The notes: generated by a model not told the origin, from the letters alone. A DNA stretch of 64,000 bases from G963667675 sp965197565 (GCA_965197565.1 CBDANK010000003.1:806001-870000), one strand, 5' to 3'. Positions 1 through 9,473 are shown, counted from the stretch's first letter. Made by a program: numbers and translations.

Positions 1-321
1 GACTTGTTGGCCCCCGCCTGCGACTACTACTCTCACAAGCAGTTGGGCCATGAAGAGCATCCCAGTTGCCGGGGCAACTTGGTGGCAACATTGCAGAGGC
101 TGGAATTCACTCCCCAGGGCCTCCCAGACCCCCACAACCTCTTCCAGAATACACCTGTCGTTGATCTGGAGGGTAATCAAGAGGTGCGGAGGTCCACCGC
201 AAAGCCCGGAGATTACGTGGTCCTAGAGGCTCTGAAGGACCTCCTCGTGATTGTGACGGCGTGCCCGATGTCGCTCTCCGGAAGCGACCCAAAGGACCTC
301 ATGATTGAGGTCTACGCTTGA
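1..321 (+). CDS. DUF1989 (urea carboxylase-associated) family protein, C-terminal part
   Basis: The reading frame is already open at base 1, so this is the 3' part of a gene that starts before the window; the leucine codon at 4 is not a true start. The roughly 106 visible residues contain a CDYYSH segment and end with a DLLVIVTACPMS segment, both typical of DUF1989 proteins, which occur with urea and allophanate or other small-nitrogen catabolism genes. The enzymatic role of this stand-alone family is not established. The stop codon overlaps the TTG start of the transporter gene, so the two are probably co-translated and the transporter may import the substrate. Family assignment is by recognisable motifs only. 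Confidence 0.7.
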   Translation, partial: DLLAPACDYYSHKQLGHEEHPSCRGNLVATLQRLEFTPQGLPDPHNLFQNTPVVDLEGNQEVRRSTAKPGDYVVLEALKDLLVIVTACPMSLSGSDPKDLMIEVYA

Positions 322-1739
322 AGCTAACCATCAATGCGCTCGCCTATCTCCCCAAGATTAACCGCCGGATAGGGACAGGGGGCTATACGGCCGTACCGCC
401 AAGCAAAATCCACTATGCCTGGATAATCGTGTCCTTGCTGGTGGTGGTCCAGTTGGTAGGCCAGTCCATAGGCATGGCCGCCGGCATCATGGTGGCGCCG
501 CTCAACGACCCCGACGGCAGCTTCGGTTGGAGCATGGGCACTATCGGCGCGGCCTTGGCCACCTATTACCTGGTGAGCGCCGTCTTCTCTCCCATCGCCG
601 GTTGGCTGGCCGACCGCTACGGCGCTCGTAAAATGATACTGGCGGCCGGTATCTCTTTTATGAGCAGTATGCTCCTGTTGGGCGTTATCAACTCGCTATG
701 GCAGTTTTTCCTGGTCTTCGGCGTAATGGTGGCCACTACCCAGTCCATTGCCATGGTGCCCCTGATCTCTGCAATCAACCAGTGGTTCAGGAGGCGTCTG
801 GGTCTGGCCGTAGGGCTGCTGTGGGCTGCCGGCGGATTGGGATCGGCCATTCTGGCGCCCGGAGTCGCTTCGCTGCTGGAAAACGTTGGCTGGCAAAACA
901 CCTTCTGGATGGTGGGGATCGCGGGGGGCGCTCTAATCTTCTTGACGACGCCTTTTTTCCGCAACCGGCCGGCCGACATTGGAATCCGGCCATACGGGGT
1001 TAAGGACGGCGACCCCGCTGAAATCGCTTGGAACGAGGAAGAGCAGAAGCTCCGCCTCAAGGTTTTCAATCAGCACATACGAAAGACCAACGAATTCTGG
1101 AACCTGCCGCTGATACACTGCTTGGGATGCGTGGGACACGGCATCATCATTATATTCTCGATTCCCATTGCCGTGGAGCAGGGGATCAGTCTGACGGGAG
1201 CCGCCCTGATCCTGAGCCTGATCAACATATTCAGCATCGCCACTCGCTTGATCACTCCCATAGTGGCCGAGCGCATCGGCGGCAAGCCGGCTATGGCCAT
1301 CGCCATGACCGTTCAGGGTCTGACCGTAGCGGTCCTCTTTGGGGCCAGCGATCCTTGGACTTTTTATCTATTCGCAGTCCTCTTCGGCATTGGCTACGGC
1401 GGAGAGATGTCCGCTTATCCCGTGGTAAACCGGCAGTACTTTGGATCAGGGCCCATAGGCACCATGTACGGCATTGAGATGACCGGCGCCCTTGTGGGTC
1501 ATGCTATAGCGACGAGTTTAGCGGGCCTGGTGATATATGTGACCGGGTCCTTCACCCAAATCCTGTTCCTCTCCATGGGCTTCAGCCTGGTTGGGGCCTT
1601 GGTCGTTTTGACCTTATCCCCCAGTTCTCATGTGCTGATACCGGATTGGGAGCAGTCTCTACCTGAAGCGGCTAGGGCGAAAGCCGTTGAAGCAGCCCAG
1701 CGGGCTGCGGTCTTGGAGCGCCTTGGCGGAGCGGACTAG
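318..1739 (+). CDS. MFS transporter (oxalate/formate antiporter-like)
   Basis: A 473-residue polytopic membrane protein with about 12 hydrophobic segments. The MFS signature is seen after the second helix as GWLADRYGARKM, the usual G-x-L-x-D-R-x-G-x-R/K-x loop, and a weaker copy occurs near the middle. The central loop is hydrophilic and charged (around residues 225-255). The TTG start at 318 overlaps the upstream stop, and no in-frame ATG lies before the first membrane segment, so TTG is the likely start although a later GTG is possible. The likely role is uptake of a small organic acid or related substrate, inferred from family and from its DUF1989 partner. The substrate cannot be read from sequence. 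Confidence 0.85.
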   Translation: MKLTINALAYLPKINRRIGTGGYTAVPPSKIHYAWIIVSLLVVVQLVGQSIGMAAGIMVAPLNDPDGSFGWSMGTIGAALATYYLVSAVFSPIAGWLADRYGARKMILAAGISFMSSMLLLGVINSLWQFFLVFGVMVATTQSIAMVPLISAINQWFRRRLGLAVGLLWAAGGLGSAILAPGVASLLENVGWQNTFWMVGIAGGALIFLTTPFFRNRPADIGIRPYGVKDGDPAEIAWNEEEQKLRLKVFNQHIRKTNEFWNLPLIHCLGCVGHGIIIIFSIPIAVEQGISLTGAALILSLINIFSIATRLITPIVAERIGGKPAMAIAMTVQGLTVAVLFGASDPWTFYLFAVLFGIGYGGEMSAYPVVNRQYFGSGPIGTMYGIEMTGALVGHAIATSLAGLVIYVTGSFTQILFLSMGFSLVGALVVLTLSPSSHVLIPDWEQSLPEAARAKAVEAAQRAAVLERLGGAD

Positions 1740-3106
1740 GAGCCGTTCTCCCCGCTTCGAGTGTTGGGCGGGTTCTGGACATAGTGCTGCGCCAAGTCTA
1801 TTCCCACCTTCCGCAGCAGCTTCTTGTCCTCCTTTGGAGTCCCTGCTTCGGCCACTCGCAGCAGGGTGTCCCCCGCATGAGTACTCACAGTCCTCCCGGA
1901 CAAGGCGGCAAGCTCCGGGGGTTCCTGCCCTTGCTGCACCATGCGGATACGATGCCGCAGCCCTTTGCGCAGCATGGTCACGCCCCGGTCCTCCGCCCCC
2001 AGGTGTTCCAGGGCGTGGACGGCGATAGGCCGCTGGCCGATCATTGCCTCGTAGTCCCCAGGCATCCGCTGCATCCGTTCGTAGGCCCGGCCTCCCCTGT
2101 TGGCTTCTTGGGCTGGAGCAAACTTCCTGGCGGGCGGAGGCGCACTCCTATCCGGCGCCTGGAAGAAGTCGATCTCGATGCTATTGTAGTCATCGACAGG
2201 CACCGCCCAGAAGAGGCTGCTGGGGACTTCATGCTGCTCCGTCTGGTCGGGACCCCATTCATGAGGAAAGCTGGGCATGCCGCCCAAAACCGCCATGTTG
2301 GGCCAATTGAACTCGATATTCCGGACCCATACGGTGTCCTGATTTATCCGCCGGCTGTCCAGGGTTATGATGCCGGTGGATGTCTCTAGAAAGCCAAGTT
2401 CTCCGTTGATGGCCAGTTCCTCTACCGGGGACCCCTCTTTATTTACGAACTGGATGCCCGAGATGGTGGCGTGGAGGAACTCCTCGTGAATAGGGTCCAG
2501 GAAGTTGTCCACGATCTGTAGCCAGTTGCACGGTTTGGGGTTGGGGGCCGGCCCATCCTCGGTCGGGGCCAAGTGTATCCCGGCCTCCAGGTGATACCCG
2601 GGGGTCTCGTAAAGATCGAAGGTGGGGAACTCGGGCATCTTATCGGGAGGTCCCATGTAGGCGAAAACGATACCGTTGTAATCGGTCGCCGGATAAGCGC
2701 CGTGATAGAGCCGGTCTTTGAAAGTGCTGTCCTCGGGCTCTCCTGGAGTCTCCAGTATCCTTCCGTCCAGGTCTATGAGCCAACTGTGGTAACAGCAGCG
2801 GATTCCCCGCTCCTCGATTTTCCCGTACTCAAGAGAGGTGCCCCGGTGGGGGCAATGGGCCTCCACGAGGCCGATGCGGCCGCTCTTGTCGCGATAGGTC
2901 ACCAACTCCTCCCCGAATCTCTTGATTGCCACCGGCAGGTCCTTGATCTGTTGGGTCAGGAGGATGGGCTGCCAGAAGCGGCGAAGGTACTCGCCGGCTG
3001 GCGTGCCGGGGCCGACGCGGGTAAGCTCCCGGTCGTCCTCGGGAACCTCCTGGTGGAAATAGCCACTATAGGGCTTGGTCAGAAATGGCGGCCTCTTCGC
3101 GGACAT
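1736..3106 (-). CDS. Rieske 2Fe-2S aromatic-ring-hydroxylating oxygenase, alpha subunit (copy 1)
   Basis: A 456-residue protein. The N-terminal Rieske domain has C85-x-H87 and C104-x2-H107, binding a 2Fe-2S cluster. The catalytic domain has NWLQIVDNFLDPIHEEFLH, where the Asp and the two His are the expected mononuclear-iron ligands. This organisation matches phthalate-dioxygenase-type single-component oxygenases that hydroxylate or O-demethylate aromatic compounds using electrons from a separate reductase. No reductase is visible in the window. It is closely related over its whole length to the next gene upstream, so the pair arose by tandem duplication. It is convergent with the MFS gene, with a 4-base overlap of the two 3' ends. 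Substrate unknown. Confidence 0.88.
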   Translation of the reverse strand: MSAKRPPFLTKPYSGYFHQEVPEDDRELTRVGPGTPAGEYLRRFWQPILLTQQIKDLPVAIKRFGEELVTYRDKSGRIGLVEAHCPHRGTSLEYGKIEERGIRCCYHSWLIDLDGRILETPGEPEDSTFKDRLYHGAYPATDYNGIVFAYMGPPDKMPEFPTFDLYETPGYHLEAGIHLAPTEDGPAPNPKPCNWLQIVDNFLDPIHEEFLHATISGIQFVNKEGSPVEELAINGELGFLETSTGIITLDSRRINQDTVWVRNIEFNWPNMAVLGGMPSFPHEWGPDQTEQHEVPSSLFWAVPVDDYNSIEIDFFQAPDRSAPPPARKFAPAQEANRGGRAYERMQRMPGDYEAMIGQRPIAVHALEHLGAEDRGVTMLRKGLRHRIRMVQQGQEPPELAALSGRTVSTHAGDTLLRVAEAGTPKEDKKLLRKVGIDLAQHYVQNPPNTRSGENGS

Positions 3107-3169
3107 CGATCCTTCCTCCTTGCAAGGTTATAGCCGGCTTGACCTATGCTTCGTGCCCTACTCGCTCTT

Positions 3170-4522
3170 TCATACAACGTTGGGCGGGTTCTGAACATAG
3201 CGCTTCGCCATATCCACCCCCACCTGTCGCAGTAGCTTCTTGTCCTCCTCCGGGGTCGCCCCTTGGCCCACCCTTAAGAGAGTGTCTCCTCCGTAGGTGT
3301 TCACAGTCCTCCCCGATGTTGCGGCAAGCTCCGGGGGTTCCTGCCCCTGCTGCACCATGCGGACACGACGCCGCAGACCATTGCGCATCATGGTGACGCC
3401 GCGGTCCTCCGCCCCCAAGTGTTCCATGGCGTGAACGGCGACAGGGCGCTGGCCGATCATTGCCTCGTAGTCCCCGGGCATCTGCTGCATCTCCTCGTAA
3501 TCGCGGCCTCCCCTGTTGCCCCGTTGGGCCGGGGAAAACTGCCTCGCCGGCGGGACCTCATCCCAATCGGCCACTTGGAAGAAGTCGATCTCGACGGTAT
3601 TATAGTCGTCGACAGGCACCGCCCAGATGAGGGTGGTGGGGCGGTTATGTTGCTCCGTCTGATCCGGACCCCATTCATGGGGAAAGGCGGGAGCGCCGCC
3701 CAAAATCCCCATGTTGGGCCACAGGAACTCGATGTTCCGCACCCATACTGTATCCTGATTTATCCGCCGACTGTCCAGGGTTATGACACCGGTGGACGTC
3801 TCCACGAATCCGATTTCCCCTCTGATGGCTATCTCCTCTAGCGGAGACCCGTCCCTTGTTACAAACTGGATGCCCGAGATAGTGGCATGGAGGAACTCCT
3901 CGTGAATAGGGTCAAGCAGGTTGTCCACGACCTGTAGCCAGTTGCACGGCTTGGGGTTAGGGACCGGCCCATCCTCGGTCGGCAGCAAGTGTATACCGGT
4001 CTCCAGACGATACCCGGGAGTCTCGAAAAAATCGAAGGTGGGGAACTCGGGCATTTTGTCAGGAGGCCCCATGTAAGCGAAAAGGATACCGTTATAATCG
4101 TTTACCGGATAAGCGCCGTGATAGAGGCGGTCTTTGAAGGTGCTGTCCTCGGGCTCTCCGGGAGTCTCCAGTATCTTTCCGTCCGAGTCTATCAGCCAAC
4201 TGTGGTAACAACAGCGGATGCCCCGCTCCTCGATTTTCCCGTACTCAAGGGAGGTGCCCCGGTGGGGGCAGTGGGCCTCCACGAGGCCGATGCGGCCGCT
4301 CTTGTCGCGGTAGGCCACCAACTCCTCTCCGAATCTCGTAATTGCCACAGGCAGGTCCTTGAGCTGCCGAGTCAGCAGAACGGGCTGCCAGAAGGAACGA
4401 AGGTACTCGCCGGCTGGCGTGCCGGGGCCGACGCGGGTAAGCTCCCGGTCGTCATCGGGCGCCTCACTGTGGAAATAGCCGCTATAGGGTTTGGTCAGAA
4501 ACGGAGACCTTTTCGGGGTCAT
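3170..4522 (-). CDS. Rieske 2Fe-2S aromatic-ring-hydroxylating oxygenase, alpha subunit (copy 2)
   Basis: A 450-residue paralogue of the adjacent gene, colinear from the first residues (PFLTKPYSGYFH) to the last. It keeps the Rieske ligands CPH and CCYH and the NWLQVVDNLLDPIHEEFLH iron-binding segment. The two proteins differ mainly in the region after the iron site and near the C-terminus, where substrate-pocket differences are expected. The genes are 63 bases apart in the same direction, so they are likely co-transcribed with this one first. The start ATG at 4522 follows a GGAGGGAC ribosome binding site. Either both are active on related substrates or they form mixed oligomers; the sequence does not decide. 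Confidence 0.88.
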   Translation of the reverse strand: MTPKRSPFLTKPYSGYFHSEAPDDDRELTRVGPGTPAGEYLRSFWQPVLLTRQLKDLPVAITRFGEELVAYRDKSGRIGLVEAHCPHRGTSLEYGKIEERGIRCCYHSWLIDSDGKILETPGEPEDSTFKDRLYHGAYPVNDYNGILFAYMGPPDKMPEFPTFDFFETPGYRLETGIHLLPTEDGPVPNPKPCNWLQVVDNLLDPIHEEFLHATISGIQFVTRDGSPLEEIAIRGEIGFVETSTGVITLDSRRINQDTVWVRNIEFLWPNMGILGGAPAFPHEWGPDQTEQHNRPTTLIWAVPVDDYNTVEIDFFQVADWDEVPPARQFSPAQRGNRGGRDYEEMQQMPGDYEAMIGQRPVAVHAMEHLGAEDRGVTMMRNGLRRRVRMVQQGQEPPELAATSGRTVNTYGGDTLLRVGQGATPEEDKKLLRQVGVDMAKRYVQNPPNVV

Positions 4523-5075
4523 AGTCTGTCCCTCCTTAGCTGGTTTTAGCAGATGGTTTTAACAAAAGGTCTTAGCAGAAGGGTTTAGCCGGATACGGCC
4601 GGAATCTCTTGGCAGCGATAGTCTCTGTCTAACACATGGGCCGGCGCAAAGTCAAATTTGTATTCCCTGCCGGGTGCGCCTTAGATTTTTGCGGAGACCG
4701 GGCTCGGGCCGGATTCGTTTGTTGGTCCGAACGAATAACGAACGAATCGGCCGCGGGGCTGAAATCCCCCTTCGCGAAAGAGGGCCCGGCAGCGGCCGGT
4801 GGCCGGTCGCGGACCCAGGCCCTGCGACTCCACGGCGCTTCGCTGGGGACGAAGGGAGATCGAGGGAGGCTTTTGGCGGTTGGGACATGGGCAACATGGT
4901 TTCAGTTTGGGTATTGGCCTTGGGGCTTGTCAAGGAAGAGGTGGCATTGAGCCGGAATTCAGAAGCGTTTGCCAACAACAACGTTGCCTACTCGCGGTGT
5001 TTCCTGGATTCCAGCATTCGCTGGAATGACGGGATCGGAACGCCGTAATGACCCCTAGTCTGGACAATCGGCCCG
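4523..5075. other. Intergenic region with a small palindromic repeat near its end
   Basis: About 550 bases without a convincing gene; open frames on both strands here lack a ribosome binding site and family resemblance. Positions 5008-5027 form a perfect 8-bp stem (ATTCCAGC / GCTGGAAT) with a 4-base loop, inside a context (CTGGATTCCAGC...GGAATGAC) like the palindromic REP-type repeats scattered in many bacterial genomes. The left half should contain the promoter of the two Rieske genes, but no clear -35/-10 pair was identified. Confidence 0.45.
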
Positions 5076-7400
5076 CTAACCCTTTCGCCAGATGGCCTCC
5101 AGCAGCGCGGCCGGGGACATAGGCAACTCCGTCATCCGCACGCCCACCGCTTGGTTGATGGCGTTGGCGATGGCAGGGACCGGCGGGATGATGGCCACTT
5201 CTCCGACGCCCCGGACTCCCGTTGGGTGGCCTGGATTGGGGACTTCCACCAATTGGGTATCGATCATTGGCAGGTCTGTGCTGATGGGCATACGGTAGTC
5301 CAGCAGGGTAGAGTTGAGCATTTTCCCTTCTTGGTCAAAGAAGTACTCTTCGTTGAGAGCGCAACCTATGCCCTGGACCGCGCCGCCTTGCATCTGCCCT
5401 TCCACGTAGCTGGGGTGGACCGCTCTGCCGGGGTCTTGCAGGGCGGTGTAGCGGAGTATTTGAGTCTTTCCGGTTTCCGGGTCAACCTCCACGTCCACTA
5501 TATGAACAGCGAAACCAGGGCTTTCTCCTCCCCAGTTGCCCGCCGCCCGTCCCACTATCGGCCCTCCTGTTGAGTTAAGCATCGCCGCCAACTCCTGGAT
5601 GGTCAGGCTGAGCTCGGGGTCGGACTTGTGAAAGAACACGCCGTCATTAGTATCAACCGCATCAGGAGAGACGTCCCAAATGCGGGCGGCGCGGTTTATC
5701 AATTGCTGTTGCAAGTCCTTGGCTGCTTCAACGCAAGCCCAGCCGGTCTTGTAAACTACGCTGCTGCCGGCGCTGGTGGCGGTGAAGCCGATGGAGTCGG
5801 TGTCTCCCACAGACGGGTGAACGTCTTCGGCGGCGATGCCCAGCACCTCGGCTACGTGCATGGCGGCTGCGGTGCGGCTGCCGGCCAAGTCGGCAGAGCC
5901 TTCCACCAGACTGGCGGAGCCATCCTGATTCAGGTTCACCACGGCGGCGGTTGCGCCGGTTATATTGAAAGTAACCGCTGTAGCCACACCACGGCCTCGG
6001 TTGGGGCCTCCCAGTGGAGCCCGGTAGTGGGGGTGGTCTTTGGCGGCCTGAAGAGTTTCCAAGCAGCCTATCCGGCGGTAGGCGGGCCCGGTCACTCTCC
6101 GGGCTCCTTCTTTGGCCCCGTTCAAGAGCCGGAACTCCAGAGGGTCCAGGGATAGTTTCTCGCAGAGCTCATCGACCAGGGTTTCTCCGGCGAATCCGGC
6201 GGAGGGGCCGCCGGGGGCCCGGTAGGGCGCTACTTTTGGCTTGTTGACCACCACGTCGTAGCCTTCCACCTTTACATTGGGAATGTCGTAGGGGCCAAAA
6301 ATAAACTGGGCCGCAAGGTTTACCGGGGCGCCGGGGAAAGCGCCGGCTTCCAAGATGAGCGACGCTTCGGCAGCGGTTATGCGCCCATCCCTGGTCGCGC
6401 CTATCTTGGCTTTAATGTAACCGCCCGAGGTGGGGCCGGTCCCCTCAAACTCCTCGGTCCGGCTCAGCGTCACCTTGACCGGGCGTCCGGTCTTCTTGGA
6501 CAAGAGCGCGGCCACCGGCTCGAAGTAAATGTAGAGCTTGCCTCCGAAGCCGCCTCCGATCTCCATTGGGACGACTTTGATTTGGGAAACCGGAAGGTCC
6601 AGCACGGCCGCTGTAAGGTCTCGCATCGAGAATTGGCCCTGGGAGCTGTCCCATATGGTAATCTTGCCGTCCCGGTTCCATAAAGCGGTCGCGGTGTGAG
6701 GCTCGATATAGCCCTGATGCACCGTCCTGGTATAGAACTCTCCCTCGACGACAACATCCGCTTCATTGAAACCTTGCTCCGGCTCGCCGATCTGGAAAAC
6801 GAAGTGACTCGCCACATTGGACGGCTGGGCGTCGTCGTCTTCGTCGCGCAGACCGCCGGCGCGGAAGAAGTCTCCTTCTGAAGTGAAGAGACGCTGGTGA
6901 AGGATGGGAGCGCCGGCTTCCATGGCTTCTTTGCCGTCCAGCACCGCCGGGAGGGGTTCATATTCCACGTGGACCAAGGACAATGCTTCTTCGGCAATAT
7001 GGGGGTTATCCGCCGCCACGGCGGCAACGGCGTGTCCCCGGTATAGTGCTTTTTCGGCGGCGAGAACGTTATTGCTTAGGAAGCGAGGGTTCAGCGGGGC
7101 GCCCTCCGCCACATCCACCGGCCGGCCCGAAAGCCGGGGAAGGTCCGCCGAGGTGACTACCGCCCTGACTCCGGGCAATTTCAGGGCTTGGCTGGCGTCT
7201 ATGGACTTGATCAGGGCGTGGGCGTAGGGACTCCTGAGTATTTTGCCGTGGAGAAGTCCGGGAAACCTTATGTCTGCGCCGTACCGGGCTTGGCCGGTGA
7301 CCTTCTCCCAAGCGTCGTGGCGAATGGGCCGGGTCCCAATAACTTTATACTCGGGGTTCTCCGTGGACTCTCTGGCAACCATGGCGCACCGCCTAAGCAA
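5076..7400 (-). CDS. Xanthine dehydrogenase family protein, molybdopterin-binding large subunit
   Basis: A 774-residue molybdenum hydroxylase large subunit. Near the N-terminus it has the a/b hammerhead domain (KVTGQARYGADIRFPG). The molybdopterin-binding part has GGGFGGK, the VAPYRAPGG segment and near the C-terminus RGVGEVAI, whose Glu is the expected catalytic base. The family hydroxylates N-heterocycles, aldehydes or CO using water and passes electrons through 2Fe-2S and FAD subunits. No small FeS or FAD subunit gene is adjacent, so partners must be encoded elsewhere or electron transfer is unusual. ATG choices at 7400 and six codons later (MVARESTENPE) are both possible. It is the last gene of a minus-strand run with DUF1028, M20 and M24 genes. 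Confidence 0.88.
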   Translation of the reverse strand: MLRRCAMVARESTENPEYKVIGTRPIRHDAWEKVTGQARYGADIRFPGLLHGKILRSPYAHALIKSIDASQALKLPGVRAVVTSADLPRLSGRPVDVAEGAPLNPRFLSNNVLAAEKALYRGHAVAAVAADNPHIAEEALSLVHVEYEPLPAVLDGKEAMEAGAPILHQRLFTSEGDFFRAGGLRDEDDDAQPSNVASHFVFQIGEPEQGFNEADVVVEGEFYTRTVHQGYIEPHTATALWNRDGKITIWDSSQGQFSMRDLTAAVLDLPVSQIKVVPMEIGGGFGGKLYIYFEPVAALLSKKTGRPVKVTLSRTEEFEGTGPTSGGYIKAKIGATRDGRITAAEASLILEAGAFPGAPVNLAAQFIFGPYDIPNVKVEGYDVVVNKPKVAPYRAPGGPSAGFAGETLVDELCEKLSLDPLEFRLLNGAKEGARRVTGPAYRRIGCLETLQAAKDHPHYRAPLGGPNRGRGVATAVTFNITGATAAVVNLNQDGSASLVEGSADLAGSRTAAAMHVAEVLGIAAEDVHPSVGDTDSIGFTATSAGSSVVYKTGWACVEAAKDLQQQLINRAARIWDVSPDAVDTNDGVFFHKSDPELSLTIQELAAMLNSTGGPIVGRAAGNWGGESPGFAVHIVDVEVDPETGKTQILRYTALQDPGRAVHPSYVEGQMQGGAVQGIGCALNEEYFFDQEGKMLNSTLLDYRMPISTDLPMIDTQLVEVPNPGHPTGVRGVGEVAIIPPVPAIANAINQAVGVRMTELPMSPAALLEAIWRKG

Positions 7401-7434
7401 ATGGATTTTCGGGGCTTATGTAGATGGTCCGGGG

Positions 7435-8145
7435 TCAAATGTCCGTCCTTACTCCGGCGGCCAGCGCCGCCTCTGGGTTGCTGGCCCGCAGGGTAAAGAA
7501 ATCGATTTTCGTTTTGTAAATCTCCAGGATGCGGCGCAGTTCCATCAGGGGCGCGTCGTGCTCGTCCACCCGCAGGTCCACCCTGGGAAAGCTCTGGGAC
7601 CCCCACACCAGCAGGGCGGCCGAGTGATAGGGCGTAAAGTCGGCTTCCTCTCCACCAGCTGCTTGGCCGGCTTCAATGGCGCGCAACAGGCGCTCTTCCA
7701 AGTCTTCGGCCTCCCCTTGTTCGTAGGCCGCGGCCATGGCTCGCACCACCTGCTCCCCGGCCAAGCCGTTTCCCATAGCCACGTAATCCCGGTTGGCGGT
7801 ATGGCCGGCCCAGGGTTTGTTGAGGGCCCCCGTGCGAGCGGCGGAGTTGCCGTCTTGGTCCACCAAGCCAAGCTGGCGGCGTTCGATGTGAGGGTCGCTG
7901 GCTTCTATTTGCCGCAGCGCCGCTGAGCAGGAGTAACCCGTCTCTAGGAGCCGCAGAGCGAAGGGGCCCAGCCGCGGGTCGGTGAATGCTTGAGTCGAGA
8001 CAGCGCCCACCAGCGGTTTCACGTAGGGGCACCGGGAGCCTACGGCTAAGTCGCTGGTGGTAATAGCCACTCCCAACATCCCGGTGCGGGAGCACCTCCC
8101 AACTATGGTGAAGGTGTGGTAATCAATGCCCAGGAGAGTATCCAC
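7435..8145 (-). CDS. DUF1028 domain-containing protein (Ntn-hydrolase-like)
   Basis: A 236-residue protein that fits the DUF1028 family from end to end. It has the N-terminal HTFTIVGRCSRTGMLGVAI segment and then the S-R-C-P-Y-V and ST-Q-AFTDPRLGP motifs, with a Gly/Asp-rich central part. Members resemble Ntn hydrolases such as the proteasome/acylase fold and are often annotated as putative hydrolases acting on peptide or amide bonds, but activity is little studied. No signal peptide is evident. It lies between the molybdenum hydroxylase and the M20 gene in the same orientation, which suggests one catabolic pathway for an N-containing or amide compound. Confidence 0.85.
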   Translation of the reverse strand: MDTLLGIDYHTFTIVGRCSRTGMLGVAITTSDLAVGSRCPYVKPLVGAVSTQAFTDPRLGPFALRLLETGYSCSAALRQIEASDPHIERRQLGLVDQDGNSAARTGALNKPWAGHTANRDYVAMGNGLAGEQVVRAMAAAYEQGEAEDLEERLLRAIEAGQAAGGEEADFTPYHSAALLVWGSQSFPRVDLRVDEHDAPLMELRRILEIYKTKIDFFTLRASNPEAALAAGVRTDI

Positions 8146-8199
8146 CGGCTGCCTCCTCGTTGGGTCGTTAGGAAATAAGTCGGTAGGAAATTCCTTCAG

Positions 8200-9465
8200 C
8201 TAAGGAGCCGCCGCTCCTTGTTCTTGGTTGCAAACCTCCAGAGCGGTGAGGGCCAGCACTTTGGTGCACTGGACCATCTCGCTGATAATAACGCAAGCGT
8301 CGTCCTCGTCCTTTTCACCCCGGACTACAGCGGGACCGTACAGCACACACGGGATTCCTGCATTCCAAAGATGGCAGGTGTCGTTGGCGGTATAGGAGTA
8401 GGGCAAAACAGTGCCTACGGCCTTGGGAGGCTGCTGGGTCACTAATTCGTGGTTCCGGGCCAGGGCCTGAACAATATATGCGTCTTGGGGCACATCCAAG
8501 GGGTCCATGACCAAGCGCCGCCGGCCTTTGAAGGATTCGGGCGGCGGAATCTCGATCCGGTAGCTTAGGTCCGGTTCTTGGGCCTGCAACGGGTCCAGGA
8601 CGCGCCGGATGTCGTCTACGATGCCGGCTACAGTCTGCCCAGGCACAAAGTGGACGTCGACGATGATAGTGCACAAGTCAGGAATGTAGGGCGGCTCTAC
8701 CAGGACGTACTCATCCCCCAAGCCGCCGATGATGCCGCCAACGTTCAGCCGCGGAAGGTGCGGCATATCTTCCCGCGGCTGGTAAGTGAAGCTAACTCGT
8801 TGAAGGCTATCCACCACCTTGGCCATTTTATAAATGGCGTTGACGGTGCCTTCGTTTTGACGGATATGCCCGGTAACCCCGTAGACATGAATGGCTAGGT
8901 GAACTATGCCTGCGTGTACGGTCACCAGGTTGCCCACGCCAAAGGGTTCGGCCACCACCGCTGTATCGGTCCTGAAACCACTTTCCATAAGGAAGCGGGT
9001 GCCCTCGCCGCCTTGTGTCTCCCCCACCACGCAAGCTATCACCAGGTCCCCTTTGATTTGCGCGCCCGATTGCCGTATCGACTCGGCTGCCATCACGATA
9101 CTGGCGAGGCCGCCCTTCATGTTCTGGACTCCGTGTCCGTAAAGGCGGTCTCCTTCCACAGTGGGGGTCCAAGGGTCGCGCCGCCACCGCCGCGACAGCG
9201 AGTTGATGTCGGTGTGCCCATTGAGCATGAGGCTGCCGCCGCCCCCCACTCCCTTGAGGGTGGCTATAGTCTGAAACCTGCCCGGCTCCACTTCCTGAAG
9301 GTCCACCCGGTACCCTCTAGCTCTGAAGAAGTCGGCCAAGAACATCGCAACCGGCGTCTCTTCGGTTTTGAAGCTGGGAATTCTTATTAGATCGCTGGCG
9401 AGGTTGACGATGGCTTCTTCATCCACTTGGGCCAATACCCGCTCGACGACTGACTGGTCCATCAT
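8200..9465 (-). CDS. M20 family metallohydrolase (ArgE/DapE/ACY1-like)
   Basis: A 421-residue protein of the M20 deacylase/peptidase family. Visible metal-site motifs are NGHTDIN near residue 80, VGETQGGEGTR with the catalytic Glu, VVAEP, and a C-terminal CHLW segment with the last His. The usual bridging aspartate in the D-M-K-G-G motif is replaced by Asn (GVQNMKGG). Family members remove acyl groups from amino acids or cleave dipeptides. Two adjacent ATG codons (9465 and 9462) are possible starts. It begins 8 bases after the M24 gene stop, so it is translationally linked to it. Confidence 0.87.
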   Translation of the reverse strand: MMDQSVVERVLAQVDEEAIVNLASDLIRIPSFKTEETPVAMFLADFFRARGYRVDLQEVEPGRFQTIATLKGVGGGGSLMLNGHTDINSLSRRWRRDPWTPTVEGDRLYGHGVQNMKGGLASIVMAAESIRQSGAQIKGDLVIACVVGETQGGEGTRFLMESGFRTDTAVVAEPFGVGNLVTVHAGIVHLAIHVYGVTGHIRQNEGTVNAIYKMAKVVDSLQRVSFTYQPREDMPHLPRLNVGGIIGGLGDEYVLVEPPYIPDLCTIIVDVHFVPGQTVAGIVDDIRRVLDPLQAQEPDLSYRIEIPPPESFKGRRRLVMDPLDVPQDAYIVQALARNHELVTQQPPKAVGTVLPYSYTANDTCHLWNAGIPCVLYGPAVVRGEKDEDDACVIISEMVQCTKVLALTALEVCNQEQGAAAP

Positions 9466-9473
9466 GAGGAATT

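Noticed and set aside
4636..5048. Several overlapping frames of 75-125 codons on both strands
   Set aside because: No start signals, mutually exclusive, and low protein-likeness in a stretch with a palindromic repeat.
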